A DNA stretch of 64,000 bases, from positions 18,266 to 82,265 of the forward strand of contig JAGOKN010000002.1 of assembly GCA_017994575.1 (NCBI GenBank), read 5' to 3'. Both the position numbers and the translations under genes were made by a program. Below, piece after piece: positions 31,270-39,651 of this stretch; the stretch's first letter is position 1; the number at the start of each line of letters is the position of its first letter. Below the pieces are notes generated by a model, which ran no database searches, was not told where the DNA came from, and worked only from the letters and a program-made list of their open reading frames with translations. This DNA is from Nitrosomonas sp. (GTDB lineage: Bacteria > Pseudomonadota > Gammaproteobacteria > Burkholderiales > Nitrosomonadaceae).

Positions 31270-32130
31270 TTATCCACACAAAGCAGCAGTTAACGATTTC
31301 ACCTCTTCTTCTGAATCCTTCAGGATTGATTTGATAGTCTCCTGATCCGCCAATGTTCCGATTTTTGCGATCACATCATCGCCCGTTTGATCGGATGGCA
31401 GGATAAAAGGAGATTTGACCGGCGCCAGTTGATCGGCAAACAGCAAGGTATCGCCCAGTGTGGTAGGAGGAGTGGACAAATAGCCTTCCCACATACAAAT
31501 AATCGCTTCTATCACCGATTTAGGAACCGAAAGCGCATTGAGAATGGCGGTGCCGATCTTGATCTCGCACTCAAGCTCGCTTTCGTCTTCCAAATCGTCG
31601 TCATTTGTCCATGAGCTGGCCATGCTGGCGTCGATCAATCCGGGGTAATACTTTTCCCGCGCCAGCAAATAAAACCAACTGATTTCATGAATCATGCCGG
31701 CAAACATGGCCGTATCCGGATCCTGGTGAGTGATTCGACGCGCGATGACCTGAGCCAGCGCGGCCACATGAGCAGAGTGTTGCCATAATTGCGCAACGAG
31801 TTCTTTGTTGAGTTGAGGTCCGGTGAATTGCTGCACCACCACCGCTGTTGCCAAATTGCGCACTGTGCGCATGCCTATCAGTGTAACGGCTGAACGCACA
31901 TCGGTGACTCTTTTTCCCGATCGATTAAACACAAAAGAATTGGCTATGGCGACTACTTTTGCCGACAAAAGTGGCTCGGCTTGTATCAATCGAATCACTG
32001 AATCGATGCCGCAATCAGGGTCTTCCAGTGTTCTTTTGAGATTCATCGCGGCATTGGCTGAGGTAGGAAAAACTAATTTTCCTTGCCCTACTTCAGCAGC
32101 CAATACACTTAACAGCGCACTTTTTTCCAT
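31270..32130 (-). CDS. HDOD-domain protein
   Basis: A 286-residue cytoplasmic protein that is almost wholly an HDOD domain (an HD-like helical fold without the metal-binding HD pair, found in signalling proteins linked to motility, stress and c-di-GMP). Family cues are KLVFPTSANAAMNLKRTLED, LIQAEPLLSAKVVAIANS, LIGMRTVRNLATAVVVQQ and FAGMIHEISWFYLL. AGGAGAGG stands before the ATG. It ends only a few bases from IS5 remnant 3, so its last residues could be altered, but the length is normal. Confidence 0.88.
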   Translation of the reverse strand: MEKSALLSVLAAEVGQGKLVFPTSANAAMNLKRTLEDPDCGIDSVIRLIQAEPLLSAKVVAIANSFVFNRSGKRVTDVRSAVTLIGMRTVRNLATAVVVQQFTGPQLNKELVAQLWQHSAHVAALAQVIARRITHQDPDTAMFAGMIHEISWFYLLAREKYYPGLIDASMASSWTNDDDLEDESELECEIKIGTAILNALSVPKSVIEAIICMWEGYLSTPPTTLGDTLLFADQLAPVKSPFILPSDQTGDDVIAKIGTLADQETIKSILKDSEEEVKSLTAALCG

Positions 32131-32489
32131 AACCCTCTCCTTTTACCTTACTCGACTCAAGCCCGGCCCATCATTCATTTCGATCAGGTTACGCTAAGAT
32201 CGTCAGGATCCATTTGAGAATTAAAGACAGTTATTGAAGCTATTTCTTATTTTTGCATCCACCATTTTATCAATGGTATCAGTGGGTAACACTATTGACC
32301 CGGACTTACTCATCGATTGCTCTAAAAAAACAATAGGACGACAATTCCGGCTATGTGGATTGATGATGAGCAATGACATACGCAAGAAATCTTGAAAATC
32401 ACCACACCGGCGGTTGCCTATCATAAAATATTCATCTTCTTGTACTATAATTACAATCTGCTTACCGATTTCTTATTGACACTAAATTC
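32131..32489. other. Gap before proA
   Basis: 359 bases that include the promoters of the divergent HDOD gene and proA. A 67-codon frame on the minus strand (32221-32424) has a poorly placed ribosome site and no recognisable content, so it is not called. Confidence 0.45.
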
Positions 32490-33755
32490 ATGAATTCCAC
32501 AGACATTAAAAATTACATGCAATCCATCGGCCGGGAGGCACGCGCGGCATCGCGTTTGGCCGCCAAAGCCGATACGGCGACCAAGAACCATGCGTTGACG
32601 GCGATGGCGAATGCCATTCGACGCGACGAAGCACTATTATTGGCCGCCAATGCCAAGGATCTGGACAATGCACGCGCAAAAGGACTGGAAGCCGCCATGA
32701 TCGACCGGCTGACATTGTCTGCCAAAGGTGTCGCTACGATGGCGGAAGGCCTGCTACAGATTGCCGCCTTGGCCGATCCAATCGGTGAAATCAGTGGATT
32801 GAATTACCGCCCTTCCGGCATTCAGGTAGGCAAAATGCGCGTGCCTTTGGGCGTGATCGGCATCATCTATGAAGCACGTCCCAATGTGACGGCCGATGCC
32901 GCGGGGTTATGCCTGAAAGCAGGCAATGCCGCCATTTTGCGCGGTGGTTCGGAAGCCATTCATAGTAATCAAGCCATTGCCGCTTGCGTGCAAGAAGGAC
33001 TGAAATTGGCCGGCTTGCCGGAAACAGCGGTGCAAGTAATTGAAACCACTGATCGCGCAGCCGTGGGTGAACTGATTACCATGAAGGATTTCGTCGATGT
33101 GATCGTGCCGCGCGGCGGCAAGGGATTGATCGAGCGCATTGCCAATGAGGCGCGCATTCCAGTGATCAAACATCTGGACGGCGTCTGTCATGTGTACATT
33201 GACGACCAAGCCGATATTGATAAAGCCATCAAGATTGCCGACAATGCCAAAACCCAGCGTTACGGTACCTGCAACACGATGGAAACCTTACTGGTTCATG
33301 ATGGCATTGCACGTGAGATACTTCCTGCACTGTGCCAGATTTATTTGGATAAAGGCGTTGAATTACGCGGGGATGCGACAGCCTGCGGCATCATTCCGAA
33401 AATGATTGCCGCCACCGAGCAGGATTGGTATGAAGAATATCTAGCGCCAATCTTAAGCATACGCATTGTCGATGGACTGGATCAGGCAATCGACCATATT
33501 ACGCGCTATGGCTCGCAACATACGGATGCGATTGTCACCGAAAACTATACGCGCGCGCGTCGTTTCCTGCGTGAAGTCGACTCCAGCTCAGTAATGGTCA
33601 ATACCACCACGCGTTTTGCAGACGGATTCGAGTACGGACTAGGGGCCGAGATCGGCATCTCGACCGACAAAATCCATGCACGCGGCCCGGTCGGCCTGGA
33701 AGGATTGACCAGTCAAAAATTTATTGTGCTGGGTGACGGTCAGTTAAGACCATAA
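32490..33755 (+). CDS. proA: Glutamate-5-semialdehyde dehydrogenase (gamma-glutamyl phosphate reductase)
   Basis: A 421-residue cytoplasmic enzyme of proline synthesis that reduces gamma-glutamyl phosphate to glutamate semialdehyde with NADPH. The aldehyde-dehydrogenase fold is complete: [43 protein letters not shown], and the catalytic Cys in [14 protein letters not shown]; the end has [16 protein letters not shown]. Length is typical. Its usual betaproteobacterial partner holA lies at 12832, so the intervening block looks inserted. Confidence 0.98.
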   Translation: MNSTDIKNYMQSIGREARAASRLAAKADTATKNHALTAMANAIRRDEALLLAANAKDLDNARAKGLEAAMIDRLTLSAKGVATMAEGLLQIAALADPIGEISGLNYRPSGIQVGKMRVPLGVIGIIYEARPNVTADAAGLCLKAGNAAILRGGSEAIHSNQAIAACVQEGLKLAGLPETAVQVIETTDRAAVGELITMKDFVDVIVPRGGKGLIERIANEARIPVIKHLDGVCHVYIDDQADIDKAIKIADNAKTQRYGTCNTMETLLVHDGIAREILPALCQIYLDKGVELRGDATACGIIPKMIAATEQDWYEEYLAPILSIRIVDGLDQAIDHITRYGSQHTDAIVTENYTRARRFLREVDSSSVMVNTTTRFADGFEYGLGAEIGISTDKIHARGPVGLEGLTSQKFIVLGDGQLRP

Positions 33756-33827
33756 ACCACTTTAAAATACATTTTCTATCATCATATCACTGAGCGCCAA
33801 GCACTCGGTTTGTCTAAAAAGGTTGTT

Positions 33828-35588
33828 ATGACTCAAGTTGTTGAAATAAAAATTCCCGATATCGGCGATTTCAAGGATGTTCCTGTGATTGAACTATTCG
33901 TTGCGCCGGGTGATAAGGTTGAAAAGGAAGCTTCACTGATCACGCTGGAAACTGACAAGGCCTCGATGGAAGTTCCATCTCCTCAAGCGGGTGTCATACA
34001 GGCAGTCAAAGTCAAAGTTGGCGACAAAGTATCCGAAGGTTCGGTCATTCTGACCTTGGCAGTAGCGGATCAGGTCACAACTTCGATCAACACGGAAAAC
34101 AACACGCCGGCAGCCAGTGATAGAACAGTGGCTACACCCGCTGCAAACGCAGAACCCCAAGCAGCAACCATTCCCACAGGCGATATTCACGCTGAAGTGG
34201 TGGTGCTTGGCGCCGGACCCGGTGGCTACACTGCCGCTTTCCGTGCAGCTGATCTGGGCAAAAAGGTAGTGCTCATCGAGCGTTATGCCACGCTAGGCGG
34301 CGTGTGCCTGAACGTCGGCTGCATCCCTTCCAAGGCCCTGCTGCACGCGGCCAAGGTCATCACGGAAGCTGAAGATGTGGAATCGCACGGCATCGTGTTT
34401 GGGAAGCCGCAGATCGATATCAACAAGCTGCGCACCTGGAAAGAATCAGTAATCGGAAAACTGACCAAGGGTCTGAAAGCACTTGCCAAACAGCGCAAGG
34501 TCGAAGTCGTGCACGGCACCGGAAAATTCATCACCCCCCACTTAATTCAGGTTGAAACTGCTGATGGTCAAAAAACGATTTCTTTTGATCATTGCATTAT
34601 TGCAGCCGGCTCCAGCGTCGCGCGCATTCCCGGTTTTCCTTATGATGATCCACGCCTGATTGATTCCACCGGAGCGTTGCAACTGCAAGATGTGCCTGAA
34701 CATCTGCTGATCATCGGCGGTGGCATTATCGGGTTGGAAATGGCCACGGTATATTCGGCGTTAGGCAGCAAAATCAGTGTAGTGGAATGGATGGACCAAT
34801 TGATTCCGGGTGCTGATCCCGATCTGGTCAAGCCATTACACCGGCGCATCAAGAAACGTTATGAAGCCATTTATCTGAAAACCAAGGTTACCCGGATTGA
34901 AGCCAATGAATCCGGACTGACAGTAACCTTTGAAGGAGAAAATGCGCCGGAAACGCAAACCTATGATCGTATTTTAATGGCGGTTGGGCGTCGCCCGAAT
35001 GGACGCAATATCGGCGCTGAAAACATCGGCATTCACGTCGATGAACGCGGCTTCATTCCGGTAGATCAACAATTGCGCACCAATTTACCGCACATTTTCG
35101 CGATCGGTGATATCGTAGGCGAACCCATGCTGGCGCATAAAGCCACCTATGAAGGTAAACTGGCAGCTGAGATTATTGCCGGGCACAAAGCCATCTTTGA
35201 CGCACGCACCATTCCTTCTGTAGCCTATACAGACCCTGAAATTGCCTGGATGGGTTTAACCGAGAAAGATGCGATCAAGCAAGGCATTGATTATGAGAAA
35301 ACCAGCTTCCCCTGGGCAGCCAGTGGCCGAGCCATCTCCATGGCCCGTGAAGAAGGACTGACGCAATTATTGCTGGATAAACAGACACGCCGCATACTGG
35401 GCGCTGGCATGGTGGGTATCAACGCGGGGGAATTGATTGCCGAGACGGTACTGGCCCTGGAAATGGGCGCAGACATGGAAGACATCAGTCTGACCATTCA
35501 TCCTCATCCCACATTGTCGGAAACAGTGTTATTTGCTGCCGAAATGGCGGAAGGAACTATTACTGATCTTTATATACCAAAGAAATAA
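33828..35588 (+). CDS. lpdA: Dihydrolipoyl dehydrogenase with N-terminal lipoyl domain
   Basis: A 586-residue E3 subunit of 2-oxoacid dehydrogenase complexes that reoxidises dihydrolipoamide with FAD and NAD. The first about 80 residues are a lipoyl domain with the modified Lys in ETDKASMEVP; an Ala/Pro/Thr-rich linker follows, then the flavoprotein with the FAD motif LGAGPGGYTAAFRAADLG, the redox disulfide GGVCLNVGCIPSK, the NAD motif IIGGGIIGLEMA and the C-terminal His-Glu pair in HPHPTLSE. ATG 33828 has AAGG before it; a TTG 18 bases upstream is less likely. No aceE or aceF adjoins it. Confidence 0.96.
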   Translation: MTQVVEIKIPDIGDFKDVPVIELFVAPGDKVEKEASLITLETDKASMEVPSPQAGVIQAVKVKVGDKVSEGSVILTLAVADQVTTSINTENNTPAASDRTVATPAANAEPQAATIPTGDIHAEVVVLGAGPGGYTAAFRAADLGKKVVLIERYATLGGVCLNVGCIPSKALLHAAKVITEAEDVESHGIVFGKPQIDINKLRTWKESVIGKLTKGLKALAKQRKVEVVHGTGKFITPHLIQVETADGQKTISFDHCIIAAGSSVARIPGFPYDDPRLIDSTGALQLQDVPEHLLIIGGGIIGLEMATVYSALGSKISVVEWMDQLIPGADPDLVKPLHRRIKKRYEAIYLKTKVTRIEANESGLTVTFEGENAPETQTYDRILMAVGRRPNGRNIGAENIGIHVDERGFIPVDQQLRTNLPHIFAIGDIVGEPMLAHKATYEGKLAAEIIAGHKAIFDARTIPSVAYTDPEIAWMGLTEKDAIKQGIDYEKTSFPWAASGRAISMAREEGLTQLLLDKQTRRILGAGMVGINAGELIAETVLALEMGADMEDISLTIHPHPTLSETVLFAAEMAEGTITDLYIPKK

Positions 35589-35694
35589 CTGATCAATTCG
35601 GGCGGAGCTGAATATTGGCTCCATCCCCAAAGACGCCCGGCTGACTCCAAGTGACTGCAAACAATACCATGACTATCCACTTCTTAAAGAATAT

Positions 35695-36102
35695 ATGATG
35701 GCTGTAAAAAAACCTTACTTGATTGGATTCGCATTAATCCTGATCTTATGTAGTGTCATGCAGAATGCATTGGCAACACATATCTCAAAACCAATACTGA
35801 CCGACCCCAAAACAGACTATTCCGTTGGAAATACCATCACGTTGCACGGCTGGGTTGAATATAACGAAAAGCCGATTCCTGACGTTCTACTCAATTTCAA
35901 ACTAACCCGACCTGATGGAACAGTAGCCGTTGACCGGTCCTATCCGAGCAATGAGAAAGGACAGTTTGAATTTCTGTTTGACACAAAAAATGAAGTGGCC
36001 GGTACCTATCAAATCACCATTACCTCTCATTGCCTGGAAATGCATCGATACGCTTGCACCTATCAAAATCAAACACTGCTGATCCAATTGCACAATCCAT
36101 AA
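35695..36102 (+). CDS. Exported Ig-like beta-sandwich protein
   Basis: A 135-residue protein with a signal peptide ending near MQNALATHIS. The mature part is one beta-sandwich: VGNTITLHGWVEYNEKPIPD, VLLNFKLTRPDGTV and YQITITSHC, similar to the MG2/Ig-like domains that carry extracellular binding surfaces. Two Cys (SHC, YACTY) may pair. No function can be assigned. It precedes the retropepsin operon by 44 bases on the same strand and may be part of it. Confidence 0.68.
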   Translation: MMAVKKPYLIGFALILILCSVMQNALATHISKPILTDPKTDYSVGNTITLHGWVEYNEKPIPDVLLNFKLTRPDGTVAVDRSYPSNEKGQFEFLFDTKNEVAGTYQITITSHCLEMHRYACTYQNQTLLIQLHNP

Positions 36103-36146
36103 AACGTGCCCTATTTGACTGAATAACCTCAAGGATTCCGAGTGAC

Positions 36147-37100
36147 ATGGCGATGCTGCTCACTCATAAAAGAAGAAAAATAATAGACCGCATGAAGATT
36201 GATTATCCACCCTCGATTAAAATGCGCCCTAAGGAAACGCTGATTAATTCGGCGAACGAGATGAAGCACGAGGCGCACGGAACGCAGCAACCGAGACATA
36301 TCAACATGATAGGCGAGGGAGCGAGTACCGCGCAACGAAGTGATTCGCTCGTACAGTCAATTAATCAGCGTTTCCCTAACCTCCTGCTGGTTGGGCTGAC
36401 ACTGCTCACACTATCCGCGTGCAATCCCCGAGAAGACGAATTAGCGGCACGCGAGGCCTCCATCAGTGCCAGAGAATCAGAATTGGTGACGCTACTTGCT
36501 GAGATGGTTGAGCAGAAAAAATCACTGGACAAGCTGCAGGCTGATAAATCACTCAATTTAAAAGAGAATGGAAATTCCTATAACACGCAGCTCAATCCAT
36601 GCAATCCAAACAGCACGGATACCTCCAAGAACGCGCAATCCGTTCTCGCCGGTACGCGCACAATATTGGGGGGAGTGGAAAATATATATCTTAATCCACC
36701 GGGTTTGGAATTCACTGCACGCATTGATACGGGCGCTCAAACATCCTCTCTGAATGCGCTTGATATTGTCGAATTTGAGCGCGACGGAAAACCTTTTGTA
36801 AAATTCAAAATTATCCACCCCAAAACCGGTGAGAAAATAGAATTAACGCGACGTTTGCGCCGTCATGCACTCGTCAAGGAACGCAATAATCGTGAATCGC
36901 AGCGACGGCCTGTGGTCAGGATGCGGGTGGAACTTGCTAATATCAATGAGCATATCAATTTCACACTGGTTGATCGCGGCAGGCATAAACATCAGATTCT
37001 GATCGGACGTAACTTATTAAGAGACTTGGCCATCGTCGACGTCAGTAAAAAATTCACCACGGTTAGAACCGATAATCCAGAAAACGGCACTGCAAAATAA
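36147..37100 (+). CDS. Retropepsin-like lipoprotein (RimB / Zn_protease family) with MITE in its N-terminus
   Basis: A 317-residue frame. The C-terminal half is the RimB-type domain once called ATP-dependent zinc protease, now seen as retropepsin-like: ILGGVENIYLNPPGLEF, ARIDTGAQTSSLNA with the catalytic DTGA, and HQILIGRNLLRDLAIVDVSK. A coiled-coil stretch with repeated REAS/RESE precedes it. The N-terminus contains 49 element-derived codons between MRP and NLLLVGL; without them it reads MRPNLLLVGLTLLTLSAC, a perfect lipoprotein signal. Which start is now used is unclear: 36147, 36192, 36222 or the element-internal ATG 36306. Its stop overlaps the next start (TAATG). Confidence 0.85.
   Translation: MAMLLTHKRRKIIDRMKIDYPPSIKMRPKETLINSANEMKHEAHGTQQPRHINMIGEGASTAQRSDSLVQSINQRFPNLLLVGLTLLTLSACNPREDELAAREASISARESELVTLLAEMVEQKKSLDKLQADKSLNLKENGNSYNTQLNPCNPNSTDTSKNAQSVLAGTRTILGGVENIYLNPPGLEFTARIDTGAQTSSLNALDIVEFERDGKPFVKFKIIHPKTGEKIELTRRLRRHALVKERNNRESQRRPVVRMRVELANINEHINFTLVDRGRHKHQILIGRNLLRDLAIVDVSKKFTTVRTDNPENGTAK
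36233..36375. mobile_element. 143-bp MITE, copy 2, inserted in frame, CTAA target duplication
   Basis: The same 143-bp unit as 17557-17699 (two differences), with 17-bp perfect terminal repeats, flanked by CTAA at 36229-36232 and 36376-36379. Element plus one duplicate is 147 bases, so 49 codons are added without a frame change. In the frame of the host gene copy 1 has TAA where this copy has CAA. Confidence 0.93.
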
Positions 37101-38647
37101 TGTACGCAAAACTTAGGTTATACATGCTGGTTTTCCTAATCATGGGATTAGGAATAGGTCTGACGATGTATAAGCATTTTGCACTGGGATTTCCTTTATC
37201 CCCTGATGACAAGAAATCAGTCTGGACTATTGAGGCCAGAATCGACTTCGTCGCGCGCGGAGATCCTGTCATTGTCTCCTTTGCGCTTCCTCCCAAAGCC
37301 AAAAATATCGTTTTTATGGAAGAAGATTTCGCCTCACCCGATTATGGATTTAGCGAATTGACTCCACCGACTGGGCGTCGCGCACAATGGAGCAAAAGAA
37401 CCGCATCTGGCCCTCAAACAACCTACTATCGTTTGAGTGTCTATGAAAAAGATAATATCTCCCAATCGCTTAGCTCTGATCTTCCGGCAGAACCCGAGAA
37501 GCCGGAATTTGATGAAGTCATGAAAACGGCCGCCACGACGCTATTGGATCAGGTGCGCAGCAGATCGGCCAATACCGAGACTTTCACGCGCGAATTGATC
37601 AATACATTAAATACCAACACGCCCAGTCAAAATCAGAGCTTGTTGCTGAACGAACAATCCAGCGAAGATTATAAAACCCACTTAATCGTTAATTTACTGG
37701 CATTGGAGAACATCAGTGCGCGTATTGTGCGTGGATTGTATCTAAAAGACGGCCGACGCAGGCAATCGCTTGCCAATTTTGTTGAAGTTTATATTGGCGG
37801 CCAATGGCTCTTGTTCAACCAGAATACTGGCGAGCATGGCAAACCCAAGAATTTCCTGATTTGGCAACGCGGAGATCAATCTTTACTGGATGTGGTGGGT
37901 GGCAAAAACTCACAAATTTCCTTCTCGATCATCAAAAATATTCACCCAACCAGGAATCTGGTGGTACGAGACAGCATGAACAGACAGGCTGGCATCATGG
38001 ATTTTTCAATCTACAGTCTACCGATCGAGCAACAAAATGCATTTAAAATGATTCTGCTATTACCTATTGGCGCATTGATTGTCGTCATCATGCGACTGCT
38101 CATCGGCATACGCACTTCCGGCACATTTATGCCCATTTTAATTGCCCTCGCGCTGATACAGACCACATTGGTGACCGGCATCATCATTTTTCTGACCGTC
38201 GTTGGCACGGGACTGCTGATTCGATCCTACTTATCACGCCTCAATCTATTGTTCGTTGCGCGTATCTCGGCAGTCATCATCGTCGTCATCGCGATCATGG
38301 CCAGTATCAGCATTATCAGTAACAAACTGGGACTCGATCAGGCCATGACGGTCACTTTCTTCCCCATGATCATTCTGGCTTGGACTATTGAGCGCATGTC
38401 CGTGTTGTGGGAAGAAGATGGCCCGCGCGAAGTTTTTATCCAGGGCGGCGGTAGTTTATTGACGGCAGTGATCGCTTATTTGTTCATGACCAACCGCACC
38501 ATTGAATATTTAACTTTCAATTTTCCCGAATTAATGCTGGTTAACTTGGCCTTTATCCTGATCCTCGGACAATATACGGGTTATCGGTTATCCGAGTTAT
38601 ATCGCTTCCATTCTCTGGAAAGACGCAATGTTTCTGGCCAGCGCTAA
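37100..38647 (+). CDS. Inactive transglutaminase fused to seven-TM domain
   Basis: A 515-residue inner-membrane protein. One helix is near residues 7-24; a periplasmic region follows with a transglutaminase-like fold (about residues 150-260: NLLALENISARIVRGLYL, NFVEVYIGGQWLLFNQNTG) that lacks the catalytic Cys. The second half has about seven hydrophobic segments (starting FKMILLLPIGALIVVIMRLL). This matches the 'inactive transglutaminase fused to 7 TM helices' family, which always travels with an ATP-grasp ligase and a retropepsin. It overlaps both neighbours, so the three are coupled in translation. The role is unproven; it may present a peptide substrate in the envelope. Confidence 0.88.
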   Translation: MYAKLRLYMLVFLIMGLGIGLTMYKHFALGFPLSPDDKKSVWTIEARIDFVARGDPVIVSFALPPKAKNIVFMEEDFASPDYGFSELTPPTGRRAQWSKRTASGPQTTYYRLSVYEKDNISQSLSSDLPAEPEKPEFDEVMKTAATTLLDQVRSRSANTETFTRELINTLNTNTPSQNQSLLLNEQSSEDYKTHLIVNLLALENISARIVRGLYLKDGRRRQSLANFVEVYIGGQWLLFNQNTGEHGKPKNFLIWQRGDQSLLDVVGGKNSQISFSIIKNIHPTRNLVVRDSMNRQAGIMDFSIYSLPIEQQNAFKMILLLPIGALIVVIMRLLIGIRTSGTFMPILIALALIQTTLVTGIIIFLTVVGTGLLIRSYLSRLNLLFVARISAVIIVVIAIMASISIISNKLGLDQAMTVTFFPMIILAWTIERMSVLWEEDGPREVFIQGGGSLLTAVIAYLFMTNRTIEYLTFNFPELMLVNLAFILILGQYTGYRLSELYRFHSLERRNVSGQR

Positions 38648-39638
38648 GAAACTCAGGAGTTTTGGCATCATTGGAATGAACCAAAGAAACTTTGGTTTGA
38701 TTTCCCGCTATAACCCGCGCCATTTATACCCGCTCGTCGATAATAAACTAAAAACCAAACTGTTGGCGCAGCAAGCAGGTATTACCGTGCCTAAACTACT
38801 TGGCACGATGGAATATCAACATGATGTTAAGTCGCTGAAGGAAATTCTCCGTCCACACGCTCAGTTTGTTATAAAACCGGTTAAAGGCAGTGGTGGCAAA
38901 GGTATTTTGGTAATTACCGAACATGACCACAACCGCTATTTCAAACCCAGTGGTGATGCGATTCAGTTGGCGGATATTGAGCGGCATGTATCCAATATCC
39001 TGAGTGGCTTGCATAGTTTGGGTGGCAAGCCCGATATGGTAATGATTGAGTCGTTGATTCAACTTGATCCCGTTTTTGCTGATTTTAGTTATGAAGGCAT
39101 TCCTGATCTGCGCATAATCGTGCTCAAGGGCTATCCCATCATGGCAATGCTGCGGCTGACTACCCATGCGTCCGACGGTAAAGCAAATTTGCATCAGGGT
39201 GCGGTTGGTGTCGGCATTGATATGGGAACCGGCAGAGCATTACACGCTGTTCAATATGGCGCACCTGTTTCGTATCACCCGGATACTCGCAAGACTTTCT
39301 CAGATCTCGTCGTTCCCCATTGGGACAAACTGCTGCGATTGGCAGCCGCCTGCTACGAGATGACAGGCTTAGGGTATCTTGGCGTGGATATTGTATTAGA
39401 CAGGGATCAAGGGCCAATGATCATCGAGCTCAATGCACGTCCGGGACTTTCCATTCAGGTAGCCAATTCTGCCGGTCTGGCTCCGCGTGTTGCAGCAATT
39501 GAGGCGCTCAAAGACATAGAACCCGATCCTCAATTGCGCGTTATTTTTAGCAAGCAACAATTCTCAGCAGAACCAAGCCGTTATCCTCCACGTCAGTTAC
39601 GCACTCGAAGCACTGATTCGCCGAAAATCATTACCTAA
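38628..39638 (+). CDS. ATP-grasp alpha-L-glutamate ligase-like amidoligase
   Basis: A 336-residue cytoplasmic ATP-grasp enzyme of the RimK-related E-ligase group. It starts with the family pattern KLRSFGIIGMNQRN and LYPLVDNKLKTKLLA; the ATP-binding FVIKPVKGSGGKGILVI and the metal-binding MIIELNARPGLSIQ are intact. Such enzymes join amino acids, often glutamate, through amide bonds. It overlaps the 7TM gene by 20 bases. Together with the retropepsin and the 7TM protein it forms a complete amidoligase module that may build and trim a peptide or modify a protein in the envelope; the substrate is unknown. Confidence 0.9.
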   Translation: MFLASAKKLRSFGIIGMNQRNFGLISRYNPRHLYPLVDNKLKTKLLAQQAGITVPKLLGTMEYQHDVKSLKEILRPHAQFVIKPVKGSGGKGILVITEHDHNRYFKPSGDAIQLADIERHVSNILSGLHSLGGKPDMVMIESLIQLDPVFADFSYEGIPDLRIIVLKGYPIMAMLRLTTHASDGKANLHQGAVGVGIDMGTGRALHAVQYGAPVSYHPDTRKTFSDLVVPHWDKLLRLAAACYEMTGLGYLGVDIVLDRDQGPMIIELNARPGLSIQVANSAGLAPRVAAIEALKDIEPDPQLRVIFSKQQFSAEPSRYPPRQLRTRSTDSPKIIT

Positions 39639-39651
39639 CCAATACAGCCAC

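Noticed and set aside
32221-32424. 67-codon minus-strand frame between the HDOD gene and proA
   Set aside because: The purine-rich site is too far from the ATG and the peptide has no recognisable pattern.
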